From Acinetobacter silvestris (GTDB lineage: Bacteria > Pseudomonadota > Gammaproteobacteria > Pseudomonadales > Moraxellaceae): a DNA stretch of 64,000 nt. A program made the position numbers and the translations under genes. This document shows positions 46,410 through 55,369 of the stretch, in pieces; the first letter of the stretch is position 1; the number at the start of each line of letters is the position of its first letter. Below the pieces are notes generated by a model, which saw only the letters and a list, made by a program, of their open reading frames with translations, was not told the DNA's origin and did not search any database. Where the stretch lies: positions 186,001 to 250,000 of the forward strand of contig NZ_NEGB01000005.1 in the NCBI RefSeq assembly GCF_002135235.1, written 5' to 3'.

Positions 46410-47063
46410 ATGGATTTATTAAACGTTTCCAAAACACGCTATACCACCAAAGCTTATGATGCTAAAAGAAAAATTCCGCAGCAACAATTTGAGCGTTTAC
46501 TTGAAATTCTACGTTTAACCCCATCTTCTATTAATATTCAACCTTGGCACTTTTTCATAGCCGATAACCAAACAGCCAAAGAACGTATTGCCAAAGCGCT
46601 AGTGGGAAAATACGCTTATAATGCAGCTAAAGTTTTAGATTCATCACATACCATTTTATTTTGTACCAAAGCAGATATCAGCGAACAACACCTTGATAAT
46701 TTACTCAACCAAGACGATCTAAGCGGACGTTTTAAAGATGAAAAAACCAAGCAAGGACAAAAAGATAGCCGCTCAGGTTATGTCCATTATTACCGCAATG
46801 AAAAAGGTGATATTCAACGTTGGGCTGAAAATCAGACTTTTATCGCTTTAGGCCAAATTCTATTAGCTGCAGGGATTGAAGGCATTGATGCTACGCCTAT
46901 CGGTGGTTTTGATGAGGAAATCATGACCGAAGAATTACAATTGACTGAAAAAGGTCTAGTGCCTTCAGTATTGTTAACCCTAGGTTATCGCAGTGATTCC
47001 GACTTTAATGCGACTTTACCTAAATCTCGTTTAAATAAAGAAGATATTTTTACGCAATTATAA
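46410..47063 (+). CDS. NfsB-like oxygen-insensitive nitroreductase
   Basis: A 217-residue FMN nitroreductase of the NfsB group. Seen: SKTRYTTKAYDAKRKIP, LRLTPSSINIQPWHFF, GIEGIDATPIGGFD and TLGYRSDSDFNATLPKSR. These match the E. coli NfsB layout and length. It would reduce nitroaromatics and quinones with NAD(P)H in the cytoplasm. It is a different subgroup from the tandem pair at 11.5-13 kb. It has its own terminator. Confidence 0.9.
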   Translation: MDLLNVSKTRYTTKAYDAKRKIPQQQFERLLEILRLTPSSINIQPWHFFIADNQTAKERIAKALVGKYAYNAAKVLDSSHTILFCTKADISEQHLDNLLNQDDLSGRFKDEKTKQGQKDSRSGYVHYYRNEKGDIQRWAENQTFIALGQILLAAGIEGIDATPIGGFDEEIMTEELQLTEKGLVPSVLLTLGYRSDSDFNATLPKSRLNKEDIFTQL

Positions 47064-47073
47064 AAATAGCTCA

Positions 47074-47108
47074 AAGGGTAAGTAATCTATAGACTTACCC
47101 TTCTTTTA
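47074..47108 (+). terminator. terminator of the NfsB-like gene
   Basis: A perfect 10-bp stem (AAGGGTAAGT with ACTTACCCTT), a 9-base loop, then CTTTT. Confidence 0.75.
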
Positions 47109-47185
47109 AAATCTATAGCTTCAACCCATCCGTGATTCATACGCATTATCACTATAAATTGTATGTCTTAAAAAATTTGGTTCGA

Positions 47186-47929
47186 TTATTTGTGATTTGA
47201 AATAATTTGATTTATTTCATCAAATTTTACGATTTTAATTTTATTATTTTCATTTCGATTTAAAAGAATCATTTTGTCTTGAGTGGCATCTAGTACATTC
47301 CAGATTTGAGTTTCTTTTTCAACTTGTTGATTTTTTAAAATTGCAATCGGCAACTTATGTAAACTATTAAGTTTAAGGTGAGCGGAAAAGCATGCTGTTA
47401 AAATCACAAGAATAGCAAATATAAAAAATTTTAAAGTATTATCCCTTTTAACCTCTGTGTTCGTAAATGATCCAAGAATAGTGCCAATTAAAATACTCAC
47501 CCAAAACAATGATGCAAAAGTAATAACTTTAAGACCAGCCAAGACTGTAATAAAAACAGCACTGAATAAAGTGACAAAGTAAGATTGTCCCGTCTGGAAT
47601 TTTCTAGCACTCTTTTTAATTGCATCAACAGCAATCTGATTATCCTCTCCAGAAACCAATCTATAACGTTTATTGGGGTGAACTCTATTCATTATTTTTA
47701 TTAATCTATGATAAATATCCATTAAAAATCCGACTACCGTTATCATCACGGCCATAATGACAACAACTTTAATAATCTCAGAAATATAAAATGACGGTGA
47801 TAAAATTGACATCACCCATAGTGCATCTAAAGAATAATAAAAATAGGTATTTGATAGCATCGATATAGACAAGGCGATAACCGATAAAACTCCAAATAGT
47901 TCTGTAATAGATAATTCTTTTTTAATCAT
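47186..47929 (-). CDS. polytopic membrane protein, unknown
   Basis: A 247-residue protein with about five hydrophobic spans (LFGVLSVIALSISML, IIKVVVIMAVMITVVGFLMD, two between residues 120 and 160, and FFIFAILVILTACFSA) and a C-terminal soluble domain of about 60 residues (KILKNQQVEKETQIWNVLD-type). Its start lies 12 bases after the stop of the serine hydrolase gene, so they may be co-transcribed. I do not recognise the family. Confidence 0.65.
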   Translation of the reverse strand: MIKKELSITELFGVLSVIALSISMLSNTYFYYSLDALWVMSILSPSFYISEIIKVVVIMAVMITVVGFLMDIYHRLIKIMNRVHPNKRYRLVSGEDNQIAVDAIKKSARKFQTGQSYFVTLFSAVFITVLAGLKVITFASLFWVSILIGTILGSFTNTEVKRDNTLKFFIFAILVILTACFSAHLKLNSLHKLPIAILKNQQVEKETQIWNVLDATQDKMILLNRNENNKIKIVKFDEINQIISNHK

Positions 47930-47938
47930 TTAGTTAAT

Positions 47939-49213
47939 TCAAAACCAGCCTTTACGCCCTTTTAACACAGCATCAGCACAACGTAAAGTTTCTTGGCTTA
48001 GTCCCCAAAGACGATAATCACCCGTTATTGAACCAATCATAAAATTATGTGTATAAGCAAAACTGAGTTGCCGTTGTGGATCACACCAAGCACCAGAGCC
48101 ATTGTATCCGATATGACCAAAGCCCTGTTGAGCACGTTTACCCATCGTTAAAACACGGTGATAACCTAGTCTCCATTTCATTGGAATCGGCATCACACGA
48201 TCACGTTTGAGACTTTGAATTTGGCTCAATGCTGTAAAAACTTCAGGTTTAAGTATTTCTTGGTTTTCCCAGACACCCTTATTGGCCAGCATGGCATACA
48301 TTTTAGCCAAACTATTGGCCGTAAAAGCACCATTCGCAGCAGGAATAATCGCTTGCAAACCTTGATCACTAAAGAAACTAAAATCTTTCATACCTTTCGG
48401 TATCATTGCATCTAAAAAATCTTGTGGATTTTGCCCACTTAATTCAATCAGTTTTTCAGAAAAATGACGTTTGTGTTGTTTTTTAATGACAGGTTGAACT
48501 GACTTATGCTCTGTTTGAGCTAATTCAATCGGTGATTTTATTTTTGCTAATGGGCGAGCCACACGACTAAGCTGGTCTAAAGGTACACCAAAATATGCAC
48601 CATCTAAATCTAAAGGATCAATCAAATAACGTTGCATCAACCAAACCAATGGTTGCTTGGTGGCTTTTTCTAATACACCACCCACTAACCAACCAAAAGT
48701 CAGTGCTTGATAAGCACTATCAGTCCCAATTTCAAACCGAGGTGTTGCTTGCTCCATGACTTTTAGCATATGTTGCCAATCCGCCATTTCAACTGCTCTC
48801 GTAATCATATTTCGAATATCATATAAACCACTTTGATGACTCAAAATATGCCTTAAAGTCATGGCTGATTTACCCTTTTGCCCAAACTCGGGCCAATACT
48901 GAATAACCGGCGTATCGTAATCTAAAAAGCCTTCACTGACTAAAATATGCGCCAATGTTGCAAGGACACCTTTCCCTGTTGAATAACATACAGATAAAGT
49001 ATCTTGTGCCCAATTTTCTATTGCAGATTTTTTTCCAGTAAAAATATCAACAACTTTTTTCCCCTGAAAATAAACAGCAAGCGCAGCTCCACCATGATCA
49101 ACACGTGCATCTTGTAATCGGCTAAATTGCTGTGCTAAGTCTTGAAATCTTTCATCGACCAAACCTTGGTAATTCTCAGTATTAGCAAAAATAATATCTT
49201 TAAACTGGCCCAT
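47939..49213 (-). CDS. serine hydrolase (class C beta-lactamase/EstB fold)
   Basis: A 424-residue member of the beta-lactamase-related esterase family. The S-x-x-K motif is YSTGKGVLA; further segments are TLRHILSHQSGL, DSAYQALTFGWLVGGVLE (YxN-like tyrosine position) and HIGYNGSGAWCDP near the end. There is no signal peptide, so an esterase or lipase role in the cytoplasm is likelier than antibiotic resistance. The ATG at 49213 follows AAGGTGAC at good spacing; a GTG at 49225 overlaps that site and is rejected. Confidence 0.85.
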   Translation of the reverse strand: MGQFKDIIFANTENYQGLVDERFQDLAQQFSRLQDARVDHGGAALAVYFQGKKVVDIFTGKKSAIENWAQDTLSVCYSTGKGVLATLAHILVSEGFLDYDTPVIQYWPEFGQKGKSAMTLRHILSHQSGLYDIRNMITRAVEMADWQHMLKVMEQATPRFEIGTDSAYQALTFGWLVGGVLEKATKQPLVWLMQRYLIDPLDLDGAYFGVPLDQLSRVARPLAKIKSPIELAQTEHKSVQPVIKKQHKRHFSEKLIELSGQNPQDFLDAMIPKGMKDFSFFSDQGLQAIIPAANGAFTANSLAKMYAMLANKGVWENQEILKPEVFTALSQIQSLKRDRVMPIPMKWRLGYHRVLTMGKRAQQGFGHIGYNGSGAWCDPQRQLSFAYTHNFMIGSITGDYRLWGLSQETLRCADAVLKGRKGWF

Positions 49214-49246
49214 TACTTTAGTCACCTTATTCTTATTGCTTTATTA

Positions 49247-49275
49247 AAAAAGCCTAAATCATCTCGATTTAGGCT
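49247..49275 (-). terminator. terminator of the MaoC gene
   Basis: A perfect 10-bp stem (AGCCTAAATC with GATTTAGGCT), a 5-base loop and a T run on the minus strand, 17 bases past the MaoC stop. Confidence 0.85.
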
Positions 49276-49291
49276 TGATATGTGCACATGC

Positions 49292-50146
49292 TTATAAAGC
49301 TTGCACCACACCAGTCACATGTGGTTTTTTGGATTTAACATTCCGAATCAAAAAGTCAGTCTCCTTACCCTGTTGAGCCGTTAAAAACTCAACTGTAGAA
49401 GGCAAATACATCGGCAATTTAAACCAAACATCAGCCTCATAAGCATCTGGCAAAGTTAAATTTGCCAATGCACGCGCCTTACTCCACATACCATGTGCAA
49501 TGGCTTGTTTAAAACCAAATGCTTTAGCAGTTACAGCATGAATATGAATGAGGTTAAAGTCCCCTGAGGTCATTGCATAACGACGACCCATATTTTCCGA
49601 CACATTCCATTCTGCTTGAACTTGATAATTCGGCTCTTTGCTTTCTGTGGCTTTTTCTGATGCCGCACCTGTGGTTTTTTGACGCGATAAATAAGTTGTT
49701 GTACCTTGCATCACAACGTCATTGCCCACTTTTGCTGTGGTGATAAAATCGAATTGCACGCCTTTATCATGTGACTTAAGTTCACCAAACTGACACGATA
49801 ATGTCAGTTGCTCATTCACACCAATTTTACGTGTTTGCTGAACAATATTACGAATATGTACCAAACCTAAAATTGCAAATGGAAAAGCTTCCGATGTCAT
49901 CATATGCATTTGTAAACTTTGTGACAGTACGGCTAAGTAAATGGCAGGAATATAACCATTATTTTTAAAACCACAGACTTCGTTATAAGCTTTCAAATGA
50001 CTTGGATCAATTTTGAATGAATCCACCACATACTCAACTTGTGGTAGAACTTTATCAGCTTGTGGCTTTTTAAAAATAAGACCTTGTATCACTTTTGGAT
50101 AAGCTAAATAAGGTTTAGGAAGTTGACTAAAATGGCGAGTATTCAT
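49292..50146 (-). CDS. MaoC-like (R)-hydratase domain protein
   Basis: A 284-residue double-hotdog protein with a C-terminal MaoC dehydratase motif (GDFNLIHIHAVTAKAFGFKQAIAHGMW), which contains the hydratase Asp/His pair. The N-terminal half (residues 20-150) looks like the FAS1-like dehydratase/hotdog partner. It would hydrate trans-2-enoyl-CoA to (R)-3-hydroxyacyl-CoA. ATG 50146 has CAGGTT upstream. It is separated by a terminator from the FabG-like gene but runs the same way; the trio MaoC-FabG-thiolase handles 3-hydroxyacyl-CoA. Confidence 0.85.
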   Translation of the reverse strand: MNTRHFSQLPKPYLAYPKVIQGLIFKKPQADKVLPQVEYVVDSFKIDPSHLKAYNEVCGFKNNGYIPAIYLAVLSQSLQMHMMTSEAFPFAILGLVHIRNIVQQTRKIGVNEQLTLSCQFGELKSHDKGVQFDFITTAKVGNDVVMQGTTTYLSRQKTTGAASEKATESKEPNYQVQAEWNVSENMGRRYAMTSGDFNLIHIHAVTAKAFGFKQAIAHGMWSKARALANLTLPDAYEADVWFKLPMYLPSTVEFLTAQQGKETDFLIRNVKSKKPHVTGVVQAL

Positions 50147-50294
50147 ACTGAACCTGTATCGAATTATTTTTAGATAAATCATTATGCAGTGTTTTCTCTT
50201 GTATCGGCTTTAAAAATTCTTCCAAGCATCAACAAGAGCTGATTAGAGAGAACATATACCTAGATGAAAACACCTTGATTATCCCTCTCTAACT

Positions 50295-50332
50295 TTTTCC
50301 AGTGTGCTCATCATTAAAGCACACTGGAAATC
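50295..50332 (-). terminator. terminator of the FabG-like gene
   Basis: A perfect 10-bp stem (CCAGTGTGCT with AGCACACTGG), a 9-base loop, then GAAAAAG on the minus strand. The T tract is weak but the stem is strong. Confidence 0.6.
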
Positions 50333-50343
50333 CATTAGAGTGC

Positions 50344-51735
50344 TTAAGCACCCAATAAACTTTGACCACAGACACGAACTACATTACCATTTAAACCTGT
50401 TGAAGCACTTGATGCAAATAAAGCAATCGTTTCTGCAACATCAACTGGTAGACCGCCTTGACTCATTGAGTTCATACGACGACCTGCTTCACGAATCGCA
50501 AAAGGAATTGCCGCAGTCATTTGAGTTTCAATAAAACCAGGGGCAACAGCATTGATAGTAATACCATCTTTTAATACAGGTGCAGTAAATTTCACCAAAC
50601 CAATCACGCCAGCTTTAGACGCGGCATAGTTTGTTTGACCCAAGTTACCTGCAATACCAGAAATTGAAGAGACACAAACAATGCGACCATTCTCATTCAA
50701 ACCTGAATGATTCAATAAATAATCATTGATGCGTTCTGCAGCAGATAAATTAATATTGATCACCATATCCCATAATTCAGGTTTCATATTCGCTAAAGTT
50801 TTATCGCGAGTAACACCAGCATTATGAACAATGATATCTAAGCCACCTTTAGACGCAGCAGCAACTTTAATTTGTTCACCAGCATCAGCAGCAGTGATAT
50901 CAATCGCAAGTGTTGAACCACCAATTTCATGAGCAACGCGATCTAAATCTGCTTGTTGTTGTGGTACATCTAAACAAATTACATGTGCGCCATCACGGGA
51001 CAATACATGTGCAATCGCTTCACCGATACCACGACTCGCACCAGTCACTAATGCTGTTTTGCCTGCTAAAGGCTTCGCCCAATCAATATCAAGCACATTT
51101 GCTTTAGATACATGGATCACTTGACCAGATACATATGCAGAGCGTGGAGAAATTAAGAAACGTAATGATGATTCTAAGTTAGTAGCGGCATCTGCATCTA
51201 CAAGAATCAAATCCGCAGCGATCCCTTTTTTGAATTCTTTACCTACAGCCTTCACAAAACCTTCAAGTGCACGTTGCGCAATGGCTTGCTGAATCGTTGG
51301 TGCAGATTCTGGAGTTAAACCAACAACAATCACACGACCTGAGTTTTGAATTTGGCGCGCAATCGGATGAAAGAAACTGTATAACTCATGTAACTGTTCT
51401 GAATTTTGAATACCAGATGCATCAAAAACAACCGCTTTAAATTTAGATTCTTTATCACCTTCATTAAAAGCATTGACCGTTAAACCTACTTTAGCAGCGG
51501 CTTGCTGTAATTCAGCATTATTTCCCGCATAACTATTTGCATGAATGTTACTTAATACTTGTGCAATTTCGCCTGAAAAAATGCTATTTGGTGCTGCACC
51601 AACGAGAACTGCCCCTTTAAGCACAGGTGTCGCAGATTCAAATCGATCTAACTCAAGAGGAGCAGGTAAACCTAAATTTTTAATGACAAATTTACCAATT
51701 GGAGATTTAGAAAAAGCTTGGTATTGGTCAGACAT
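50344..51735 (-). CDS. high-molecular-weight 3-oxoacyl-(ACP/CoA) reductase, FabG4-like
   Basis: A 463-residue SDR reductase with two domains. The N-terminal about 205 residues form a flavodoxin-like, non-catalytic domain (LDRFESATPVLKGAVLVG). The C-terminal SDR has TGASRGIGEAIAHVL, HNAGVTRDKTLANM, the catalytic Ser in CVSSISGIAGN and YAASKAG. This HMW FabG architecture is known from mycobacteria and Acinetobacter-like genomes and reduces 3-oxoacyl-CoA with NADH. It is divergent from the thiolase gene across a 238-base shared upstream region. Confidence 0.9.
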   Translation of the reverse strand: MSDQYQAFSKSPIGKFVIKNLGLPAPLELDRFESATPVLKGAVLVGAAPNSIFSGEIAQVLSNIHANSYAGNNAELQQAAAKVGLTVNAFNEGDKESKFKAVVFDASGIQNSEQLHELYSFFHPIARQIQNSGRVIVVGLTPESAPTIQQAIAQRALEGFVKAVGKEFKKGIAADLILVDADAATNLESSLRFLISPRSAYVSGQVIHVSKANVLDIDWAKPLAGKTALVTGASRGIGEAIAHVLSRDGAHVICLDVPQQQADLDRVAHEIGGSTLAIDITAADAGEQIKVAAASKGGLDIIVHNAGVTRDKTLANMKPELWDMVININLSAAERINDYLLNHSGLNENGRIVCVSSISGIAGNLGQTNYAASKAGVIGLVKFTAPVLKDGITINAVAPGFIETQMTAAIPFAIREAGRRMNSMSQGGLPVDVAETIALFASSASTGLNGNVVRVCGQSLLGA

Positions 51736-51973
51736 GATTATTATCTCTCAGCAATATAATTGTGAATGAATTGCAGGTATCATTTAACTTCAATGTAATG
51801 TCAGATACTTATAATGACTTCAATTCATTCGTTCCACCATAATAATACTTGAGTTACCCCCTTGATGTCTTGACCTGAATGATCAGTCAAATGTCATTTT
51901 AGTCAATTCAGGCCATTTGACTCTATGGTAATGTATGCCCTAAGAATATCGTAAACATGCTTGGAAAAGCCTT

Positions 51974-53500
51974 ATGAGCAAATCAACTCAAGAAAATCCA
52001 ACTGTCGAGAATTCTGCGACAGAAGCTGTGTCAAATACACCAAAATCACGTACACGTACGAATCAAAGTACTGCTACGGCTTCTAAAGCAGCAAATACTA
52101 CTGCGACACCTCGTCCTCGTACGACATCTTCGCGTAGTAAGCGTACTGCAACACATACTAAAAAAGCTGAATCGACAGCACCGGTTACAACTCAAACTTC
52201 TGTTCCACAGGAAAAATCTATGAGTCAAAATACTATTCGTCGCGTTGCTATTATTGGTGGCAATCGTATTCCGTTTGCGCGTTCAAATGGTCCATACTTC
52301 CAAGCATCTAACATTGATATGTTAACGGCGGCATTAAATGGCCTAGTTGAACGTTTCAATTTACAAGGTCAACGTTTAGGTGAAGTTGCTGCTGGTGCAG
52401 TATTAAAACACAGCCGTGATTTCAACATGACACGTGAATGTGTATTAAATACTCAACTTGCACCAGAAACTCCTGCTTATGACTTACAACAAGCATGTGC
52501 TACAGGTTTACAAGCAGCATTCCAAGTCGCCAATAAAATTGCTTTAGGTCAAATTGATGTAGGTATCGCAGGTGGTGTAGATACAACTTCGGATGCACCA
52601 ATCGCTTTTGGTGATGGTTTACGCAAAGCATTGCTTGAATTAAACATTGCTAAAACAGCGAAAGATCGTTTAAAAGCACTCACTAAAATCAATATCAAAG
52701 ACTTACTTGATGCACCTAAAAATGGCGAGCCACGTACAGGCTTATCTATGGGTGATCATCAAGCAATCACGACACTAGAATGGGGTATTGCTCGCGAAGC
52801 ACAAGATGAGCTTGCAGCCTCTTCTCATCATAAAATGGCCAAAGCATATGATGAAGGTTTCTTTGAAGACCTAATCACACCATTTATGGGACTTGAGCGT
52901 GATAACAACTTACGTGCAGATTCAACTGTAGAAAAGTTAGCAAAATTAAAGCCTGCTTTTGGTAAAGGCGATGCGCGTACGATGACTGCGGGTAACTCTA
53001 CTCCGCTGACCGATGGTGCTTCTGTAGTGCTTTTAGCTTCTGAAGAATGGGCTAAAGAAAATGGTCATGAAGTTTTAGCATATCTCAGTTTTTCTGAAAC
53101 TGCTGCAGTGGATTTCGTTGGTAAAAAAGAAGGCTTATTGATGGCACCTGCTTATGCAGTTCCACGTATGCTTGAACGTGCGGGTATCACACTACAAGAC
53201 TTCGATTATTATGAAATACATGAAGCCTTTGCATCACAAGTACTTTCCACATTAAAAGCTTGGGAAGATCCGAAATTCTGTAAAGAACGTTTAGGCTTGG
53301 ATGCACCTTTAGGTTCAATCGACCGTTCTAAATTAAATGTTAAAGGCTCTTCTTTAGCTGCTGGTCATCCATTTGCTGCTACTGGTGGTCGTATTCTTGC
53401 AACTGCTGCAAAACTATTGAATGAAAAAGGTTCAGGCCGTGTACTGATTTCAATCTGTGCTGCAGGTGGTCAAGGCGTAACGGCGATTGTAGAAAAATAA
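51974..53500 (+). CDS. acetyl-CoA C-acyltransferase (thiolase) with basic N-terminal extension
   Basis: A 508-residue thiolase. The catalytic core starts at about residue 83 and has the nucleophile Cys in QQACATGLQAAF, the His in EIHEAFASQVL and the second Cys in SICAAGGQGVT. Residues 1-82 are a Ser/Thr/Ala-rich, strongly basic, probably disordered extension (SKRTATHTKK, PRPRTTSS). Met 83 (ATG at 52220) has its own AGGA seven bases upstream, so a second, core-length product is possible. The enzyme forms or cleaves 3-ketoacyl-CoA. It diverges from the FabG-like reductase. Confidence 0.92.
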   Translation: MSKSTQENPTVENSATEAVSNTPKSRTRTNQSTATASKAANTTATPRPRTTSSRSKRTATHTKKAESTAPVTTQTSVPQEKSMSQNTIRRVAIIGGNRIPFARSNGPYFQASNIDMLTAALNGLVERFNLQGQRLGEVAAGAVLKHSRDFNMTRECVLNTQLAPETPAYDLQQACATGLQAAFQVANKIALGQIDVGIAGGVDTTSDAPIAFGDGLRKALLELNIAKTAKDRLKALTKINIKDLLDAPKNGEPRTGLSMGDHQAITTLEWGIAREAQDELAASSHHKMAKAYDEGFFEDLITPFMGLERDNNLRADSTVEKLAKLKPAFGKGDARTMTAGNSTPLTDGASVVLLASEEWAKENGHEVLAYLSFSETAAVDFVGKKEGLLMAPAYAVPRMLERAGITLQDFDYYEIHEAFASQVLSTLKAWEDPKFCKERLGLDAPLGSIDRSKLNVKGSSLAAGHPFAATGGRILATAAKLLNEKGSGRVLISICAAGGQGVTAIVEK

Positions 53501-53524
53501 GAGCTCTACTTTTAAGTGTTGAAT

Positions 53525-53552
53525 AAAAAACACCTCTTCTGAGGTGTTTTTT
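53525..53552 (+). terminator. thiolase terminator
   Basis: A perfect 12-bp stem (AAAAAACACCTC with GAGGTGTTTTTT) with a TTCT loop. Confidence 0.9.
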
Positions 53553-53788
53553 AATTTAAAATATTCTTTGCCAATGCTTCATTTATAAATTACAACTTAG
53601 ACTCTCTATTGCAGGGAAATTCTCTACTCCCTCAACAATCCTCTATTTCTACCAAGCATAAATTTACTTAATTTTTATTCGTTTATTTCTACTTTATTAA
53701 AATTATCTAAGCTAATAATGCACAAGCCTTGTTTTATTTTACTATCCAGATTTACATAAGTATTGATTCCTCAACAATTACTCATCTT

Positions 53789-53819
53789 AATAAAAAAGCC
53801 ACATATATCATGTGGCTTT
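53789..53819 (-). terminator. terminator of the AceI-like gene
   Basis: A 10-bp stem (AAAGCCACAT with ATGTGGCTTT) and a 5-base loop, followed by T6 on the minus strand. The 240 bases between this and the thiolase terminator are AT-rich and show no gene. Confidence 0.85.
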
Positions 53820-53840
53820 AAAACTCATCCTTCATTTGAC

Positions 53841-54269
53841 TTAAGCTGAATGTGCAGGCTGATAACCCAAACGTGCTTCAATATAGTCATAACACCATTG
53901 GAAAATAAAGGTGTAGATCAAAATACAGAAGGTCATACTAAAATCAAGTAAGATTGCCTGAAGAATACTCATATCCATCGCATAAGCAACCATTGGAATC
54001 GTGGCTATCATTAAACCACCTTCAAAACCAATCGCATGCATAATTCGGACTGGAATGGTTCTTTTTAATTGATGTTTTTTTTCATATTTTTCAAAAAAAT
54101 GATTAAAAATCATATTCCAAATTACAGAAGTGACCGCCATAGCGATACCTAATGTACCGGCTATTTCCATAGGCACTTCAAAAATAAAACTTAATGCAAT
54201 CGCTATGATCACCAACAAGATGATTTCATAACTTAGTGCATGAATAATCCTTCTCTTGGAAATCAACAT
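53841..54269 (-). CDS. aceI: PACE family efflux transporter (AceI-like)
   Basis: A 142-residue protein with four membrane spans in two BTP repeats: SKRRIIHALSYEIILLVII and TIPVRIMHAIGFEGGLMI are the duplicated signature. Glu 15 (in SYEII), shown to be essential in Acinetobacter AceI, is present. PACE proteins export chlorhexidine and short diamines across the inner membrane using a proton gradient. The divergent LysR gene matches the known aceI-aceR arrangement. Whether this copy is the chlorhexidine-induced one or a PACE paralogue is not certain. Confidence 0.88.
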   Translation of the reverse strand: MLISKRRIIHALSYEIILLVIIAIALSFIFEVPMEIAGTLGIAMAVTSVIWNMIFNHFFEKYEKKHQLKRTIPVRIMHAIGFEGGLMIATIPMVAYAMDMSILQAILLDFSMTFCILIYTFIFQWCYDYIEARLGYQPAHSA

Positions 54270-54389
54270 TTTAAGCTACTCTCTATATTATTCATTGGAT
54301 GAGTTGTATTTTATGCTTATAATATTGATCAATCGAGTTGGATTCTTTCAGTTTTATTGATAGATAAACTCTTATAAAAGTGATTATGT

Positions 54390-55280
54390 ATGAATATCAA
54401 CCAAGAACAACTGATTATTTTTAAAACGGTGATTGAAGCTGGATCTTTTTCTGCAGCAGCACGAAAACTGGGTAAAGTACCATCTGCCGTTAGCATGTCT
54501 ATTTCAAACTTAGAAATTGATCTTAATCTCAATTTATTCAATCGTATCGGGCGTGAGCCTATTCCCACTCCTCAAGCACTCAGCCTGTATGAAAAAACTG
54601 AACAATTACTGATAGAAATGAATCAATGGAAGCAACAAGCTTCTGCCTTGAGTAATGGTTTGGAATCTGCATTAAATATTGTGGTGGTTTCTGAACTTTT
54701 ACATACACATTGGACTGACTACATTTCTTTACTTGAGCAAGAATTTCCTGAACTTCAAATTAATATTTTTTCAGCTCCTCAAGAAGATGCCTTAAAGTTG
54801 CTGATGAATCAATCTGCACAACTCGCCTTAATGTTTGAACGTGAACAATTAGAAAGCCGCGAACAATTTGTAGAACTAAAACGCGAAGCATTGGTTCCTG
54901 TCGCAGCCAAAGACTATCCTTTGGCACAATTTGAACACGTTAGTTTTGAACAAATCCTACAAAGTCGACAAATTGTCGTCGCCAGTCGCGACCGAACCAT
55001 TAAACCTGAATTACTCTACTCAAAACGCAATTGGCGTACTGACAATCATCATTCTGCATGCGCAATGATTATGCAAGGTCTAGGTTGGGGAGTATTACCT
55101 TTAGAAATGTTTAATGAAAACCCAAGCTTAAAAAAGCAATTAAAAATTTTAAACTTTTCAGATTTCACTCCTAAATTTGAATATTTTGTCGATTTAGTTT
55201 GGAGTCGTGAAACTGAACTGGGTGCAGCTGCTCGTTTTTTGATTAATCACATCCGAAAGCAACGAATTCATACAAAATAA
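54390..55280 (+). CDS. LysR regulator, AceR-like
   Basis: A 296-residue LysR regulator. HTH: EAGSFSAAARKLGKVPSAVSM at about residues 16-36. The effector domain includes LNIVVVSELLHTHWTDYIS and CAMIMQGLGWGVLPLEMF. It is divergent from the PACE transporter gene, with about 120 bases between. This matches AceR, which activates aceI in response to chlorhexidine or polyamines. The assignment rests on gene order and general resemblance. Confidence 0.82.
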   Translation: MNINQEQLIIFKTVIEAGSFSAAARKLGKVPSAVSMSISNLEIDLNLNLFNRIGREPIPTPQALSLYEKTEQLLIEMNQWKQQASALSNGLESALNIVVVSELLHTHWTDYISLLEQEFPELQINIFSAPQEDALKLLMNQSAQLALMFEREQLESREQFVELKREALVPVAAKDYPLAQFEHVSFEQILQSRQIVVASRDRTIKPELLYSKRNWRTDNHHSACAMIMQGLGWGVLPLEMFNENPSLKKQLKILNFSDFTPKFEYFVDLVWSRETELGAAARFLINHIRKQRIHTK

Positions 55281-55369
55281 AGCCGCCATTACCCGATTTT
55301 TCACTTTCACCAAAATCACATTATGCTATAACTGAGCTTACAAATAATTTAACTAAGAATTAGATCGCA

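Noticed and set aside
47939..49213. Beta-lactamase fold protein as an antibiotic resistance gene
   Set aside because: It has S-x-x-K but no signal peptide and resembles EstB-type esterases rather than AmpC; no nearby ampR or IS promoter.
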